Assembly (NCBI GenBank): GCA_003151515.1
Contig: PLXS01000011.1
Location: forward strand, 1-59,689
DNA: 59,689 nt
Source: Opitutaceae bacterium
Lineage (GTDB): Bacteria; Verrucomicrobiota; Verrucomicrobiia; Opitutales; Opitutaceae
Direction: 5' to 3'
How positions within the stretch are numbered: the first letter of the stretch is position 1; each line of letters begins with the position of its first letter. The position numbers and the translations under genes are program-made. The notes under the pieces were generated by a model. The model made no database searches, was not told where the DNA came from, and was given only the letters and a program-made list of their open reading frames with translations. This document shows, in pieces, positions 56,490 to 59,689 of the stretch.

Positions 56490-58805
56490 ATGCATGGAAT
56501 ACTGTTCATCCAAGACCTGGCGGTGATCCTGGTCGTGGCCGGCGCGGTGGGGTGGCTGTGCCAGCGCATAGGGCTTTCGATCGTCGTCGGCTTCCTCGCC
56601 GCGGGCATCCTCGTCGGCCCCGGGATGCCCTACATCTCGCTCGTCACGGACATCGGCGGCATCGAGACGCTGGCCCAGGTGGGCCTCGTGTTCCTCATGT
56701 TCTCGATCGGGCTGCGCCTGTCGCTGCGCAAGCTGCGCCGCCTGGGCCTGCCGCTCCTCGCGGCCGCCTTCCTGGGCGCCGCCGTGATGTACTACCTGTC
56801 GCGGCTGCTCGCGGCTGCGCTCGGCTGGAGCGCGACCGAGGGCCTCTTTCTCGCCGGCATGCTCATGATCTCGTCCTCGGCGATCATCGGCAAGATCCTG
56901 CACGAGACGGGGTTGAACCACGAGAGGGCGGGTCAGCTCGCCCTGGGGGTCTCCGTGCTCGAGGACGTCGTGGCGGTCGTCATGCTGGCGCTCCTCGAGT
57001 CGATCGTGCAGCTGGGCGGAGGCGGACGCGCCTCGGAACTGAGCACGACCGTGCTGCACCTGGGCGCCTTCGTCGTCATGGTGGGCGTCGCGGGCCTGAT
57101 CCTCGTGCCATGGCTCCTGAAGCGCATGAGCATCACGATGGACGAGGAGCTGCAGACCCTGGGCCTGGCGGCGCTGCTCTTCAGCCTGGCCATCCTCGCG
57201 CAGAAGGCCGGCTACTCGGTGGCCCTGGGCTCGTTCCTGCTCGGCATCATCGTGGCGGAGACGCCCCACCGCCACCAGGTCGAGAGGACATTCGAGGGGA
57301 TGAGGGACGTCTTCAGCGCCGTGTTCTTCGTCGCCATAGGAATGCAGATCGACGTGCGCGAGCTCGTGCAGAGCGCGGGGCTGATAGCCGGCGTCGCGGC
57401 GTTCACGCTCGTCGCGCGCCCGCTCGCGGTGACGGCGGGCCTGACGGTCATCGGCGTGCCCGTGGCCGACGGGCTGAGGGCGGGCCTCATGACCTCGCCG
57501 ATAGGCGAGTTCTCGTTCGTGATCGCGCAGCTGGGCGTCGGCGCCGCCGTCGTCCCGACCCGGTTCTATCCCCTGGCCGTCGGCGTGTCCCTGGTGACGA
57601 CCTTCGTCACGCCGTTCGTCGCCCGCAGGTCGGGGCGCGTCCGGGAGGCCCTTCAGCGGCGCGAGCCGCGTTGGCTCGGGGACTGGCTGCGCCTCTACCA
57701 GGACTGGCTCGACCGGCTGCTGCGCCAGCGCAGGCGCAGCCGGCTCTGGCAGCTCAGCCGAAAGCGCCTCGCGCAGGTCGGCATCGAGATGCTCTTTGTC
57801 AGCGGAGTCCTCGTCTTCTCGGGGGAGCTCTACGCAGCGGTCGAGGGCTGGCTTGGAAAGGACTGGATGATCCCCAACGGCGCCCAGATCGCCTTCTGGA
57901 TGCTCCTGGTGCTGGTCGTCCTCGCCCCGCTTGTCGCCATCTGGAGGAACTGCTCGGCGCTGGCCCTCATGCTCGCGCAGGCTTCAACCTCGGCCAGCCC
58001 CCGCTCGCGCCAGCTGGCGCCGGTTGTGGAGCTGGGCCTGAAGGTCGTCGCCGCGGCGCTCCTCACCGTCTGGCTGATCGCGGTCGTGCCGGCGGAGGAC
58101 ACGGCGCGCTGGCTGCTCCTTGCGAGCGCGCTGGGCACCGTCGTGGCGGTGCTGTTGCTTCGCCGCAGGCTCATCTACTGGCACTGCGTCCTCGAGATGG
58201 AGCTGCAGAACACGGTGCAGACCTCGGAGAACAAGATGACCTCGACCACGGCGCCCTGGCTCGGCCGGCACCCCGACTGGGACCTGCACATGATCGACTG
58301 CACGCTGCCCGACCTCGCCGACTGCCAGGGCAGGACCATCTCCGAGCTGGGCCTTCGGGCGCGCTTCGGCTGCTCGGTCGTCGGGATCGAGAGGCAGGGC
58401 TTCATGATACCGCTGCCGCCGCCGGAGTCCGTGTTCTACCCGCGCGACAAGGTGCTGCTCCTGGGCACCATGGAGCAGGTCATGGCGGGCAGGCAGTTCC
58501 TCGGGGGCGTCTCGGGCACCCTGGAGACCGATTCGCTCTTCGAGGAGATCCGGATGGAGTCGATCATGGTTCCCGAGGGGAGCGCCGCGGACGGGCGAAG
58601 CCTCGGGGAGATATCGCCCGCGCGGGTCCACGGCGTGCAGATCGCGGGCGTGAACCGGGGGGGCAACCGGATCCTCAACCCGGCGGGCCAGGAGGTCCTA
58701 AAGGCCGGCGACGAGCTCCTGTCGCTGGGGACCCCGGGGCAGCTGCGGGAATTCCGCGGATGGCTGGGCGACAGGCCCGCCGAGGAGGGCGACAGCGCGG
58801 CCTAG
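56490..58805 (+). CDS. CPA2-type monovalent cation/H+ antiporter with two RCK_C domains
   Basis: A 771-residue protein from ATG 56490 (GGGGGG-rich leader). Residues about 1-375 are a Na+/H+-exchanger domain with ~12 helices (IVVGFLAAGILVGPGMPYIS; MLMISSSAIIGKILHE; SPIGEFSFVIAQLGVG). Residues about 420-590 hold three or four extra hydrophobic segments. Two TrkA_C/RCK_C domains follow (about 625-690 and 700-765, TISELGLRARFGCSVVGIER; VHGVQIAGVNRGGNRI). No RCK_N Rossmann domain is present, so ligand control through NAD(H) or c-di-AMP cannot be assumed. It may be KefB/C-like, but the ion is not certain. It converges with tatA. Confidence 0.88.
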   Translation: MHGILFIQDLAVILVVAGAVGWLCQRIGLSIVVGFLAAGILVGPGMPYISLVTDIGGIETLAQVGLVFLMFSIGLRLSLRKLRRLGLPLLAAAFLGAAVMYYLSRLLAAALGWSATEGLFLAGMLMISSSAIIGKILHETGLNHERAGQLALGVSVLEDVVAVVMLALLESIVQLGGGGRASELSTTVLHLGAFVVMVGVAGLILVPWLLKRMSITMDEELQTLGLAALLFSLAILAQKAGYSVALGSFLLGIIVAETPHRHQVERTFEGMRDVFSAVFFVAIGMQIDVRELVQSAGLIAGVAAFTLVARPLAVTAGLTVIGVPVADGLRAGLMTSPIGEFSFVIAQLGVGAAVVPTRFYPLAVGVSLVTTFVTPFVARRSGRVREALQRREPRWLGDWLRLYQDWLDRLLRQRRRSRLWQLSRKRLAQVGIEMLFVSGVLVFSGELYAAVEGWLGKDWMIPNGAQIAFWMLLVLVVLAPLVAIWRNCSALALMLAQASTSASPRSRQLAPVVELGLKVVAAALLTVWLIAVVPAEDTARWLLLASALGTVVAVLLLRRRLIYWHCVLEMELQNTVQTSENKMTSTTAPWLGRHPDWDLHMIDCTLPDLADCQGRTISELGLRARFGCSVVGIERQGFMIPLPPPESVFYPRDKVLLLGTMEQVMAGRQFLGGVSGTLETDSLFEEIRMESIMVPEGSAADGRSLGEISPARVHGVQIAGVNRGGNRILNPAGQEVLKAGDELLSLGTPGQLREFRGWLGDRPAEEGDSAA

Positions 58806-59041
58806 TTCGAGCCGTGGGTCGTCGAGTCGGGCTTCTTGGCCTCTTCCTTGGCGGCTGGCGGCGTCGCTGGCTCGTCGTCCTTGGCGGCCTTCTTGAACTC
58901 CTTCATCGACTGGCCGAGCCCCCTTGCGAGCTGGGGCAGCTTCGTGCCCCCGAACAGGAGAAGGAGGACCAGGAGGATGAGGACCCACTCACCGCCGCCC
59001 GACGGGATCAAACCGGCAAATAGCACGCTCAACGGTGTCAT
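58802..59041 (-). CDS. tatA: Sec-independent protein translocase subunit TatA/E
   Basis: Pore-forming component of the twin-arginine pathway. From ATG 59041 it has 79 residues: a short N-terminus, a hydrophobic helix EWVLILLVLLLLFGG, the hinge TKLPQLARGLGQSMKEFKKA (with FG hinge) and a Lys/Ala/Pro-rich cytosolic tail. GTG 59047 is an unneeded alternative. The stop codon shares the palindromic CTAG with the antiporter stop. tatC is not in the window. Confidence 0.9.
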   Translation of the reverse strand: MTPLSVLFAGLIPSGGGEWVLILLVLLLLFGGTKLPQLARGLGQSMKEFKKAAKDDEPATPPAAKEEAKKPDSTTHGSN

Positions 59042-59090
59042 GCGCACAATCTAGGCCCGCGCGCCGCCTAAGCAAGAGCGATTGCGCAGC

Positions 59091-59689
<599 letters not shown>

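Overview
The window reads as GC-rich chromosome from a member of the Verrucomicrobiota, most likely an Opitutales/Opitutaceae-like bacterium. This is an inference from gene content: CRTAC1/ASPIC-type FG-GAP proteins, a DUF4838 glycosidase-like enzyme, a small secreted domain common in that phylum, the long two-domain form of IspG, and a uppS-cdsA-dxr-rseP-ispG operon. No rRNA, tRNA, CRISPR array, insertion sequence or prophage was recognised. Many starts are GTG or lack a clear Shine-Dalgarno, so several start sites were set by homology or by overlap with the upstream stop.

Layout. 0-2.7 kb: two overlapping polytopic GT-C-like membrane proteins, the first apparently broken at its 5' end, then a small membrane protein. 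2.8-8.2 kb: purU, a LOG-family protein, a small secreted protein, small membrane proteins and a lipase-maturation-factor-like protein. 8.2-13.6 kb: a minus-strand run gnd-zwf-cydA-cydB, joining the oxidative pentose phosphate branch to cytochrome bd oxidase. 13.6-19.1 kb: an accessory-looking stretch with unknown small genes, an orphan CheB methylesterase domain, a lipoprotein-dodecin-ferritin set and a RES-Xre toxin-antitoxin pair.

19.1-34.1 kb: the most distinctive block, two divergent transcription units around an 80-bp spacer. Leftward: LytS-type kinase, LytTR regulator, GT-C membrane protein, and a large DUF4838/malectin-like secreted enzyme. Rightward: an ASPIC/FG-GAP protein, a vanadium-haloperoxidase/PAP2-type enzyme, a second very large FG-GAP/ASPIC protein and an alginate-export-like outer-membrane barrel. 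It looks like a regulated extracytoplasmic system acting on a polymer or other exported substrate; the substrate is unknown.

34.1-36 kb: an SPFH membrane protein, a PH-like membrane protein and a ribbon-helix-helix protein, preceded by three GATATC-type repeats phased at 11 bp that could be the operator of the RHH protein. 36-40.6 kb: ligA, a conserved hypothetical and dnaA, with a possible DnaA-box region upstream of dnaA. 40.6-46.9 kb: uppS-cdsA-dxr-rseP-ispG (isoprenoid precursors, undecaprenyl carrier, phospholipid and envelope proteolysis). 47-52 kb: an MTAP/PNP-type phosphorylase, then MoxR-DUF58-transglutaminase. 52-56.3 kb: mreB-mreC-mreD-mrdA cell-shape operon, converging on the transglutaminase gene. 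56.5-59.7 kb: a CPA2 antiporter, tatA and the 3' part of a sigma-70 gene.
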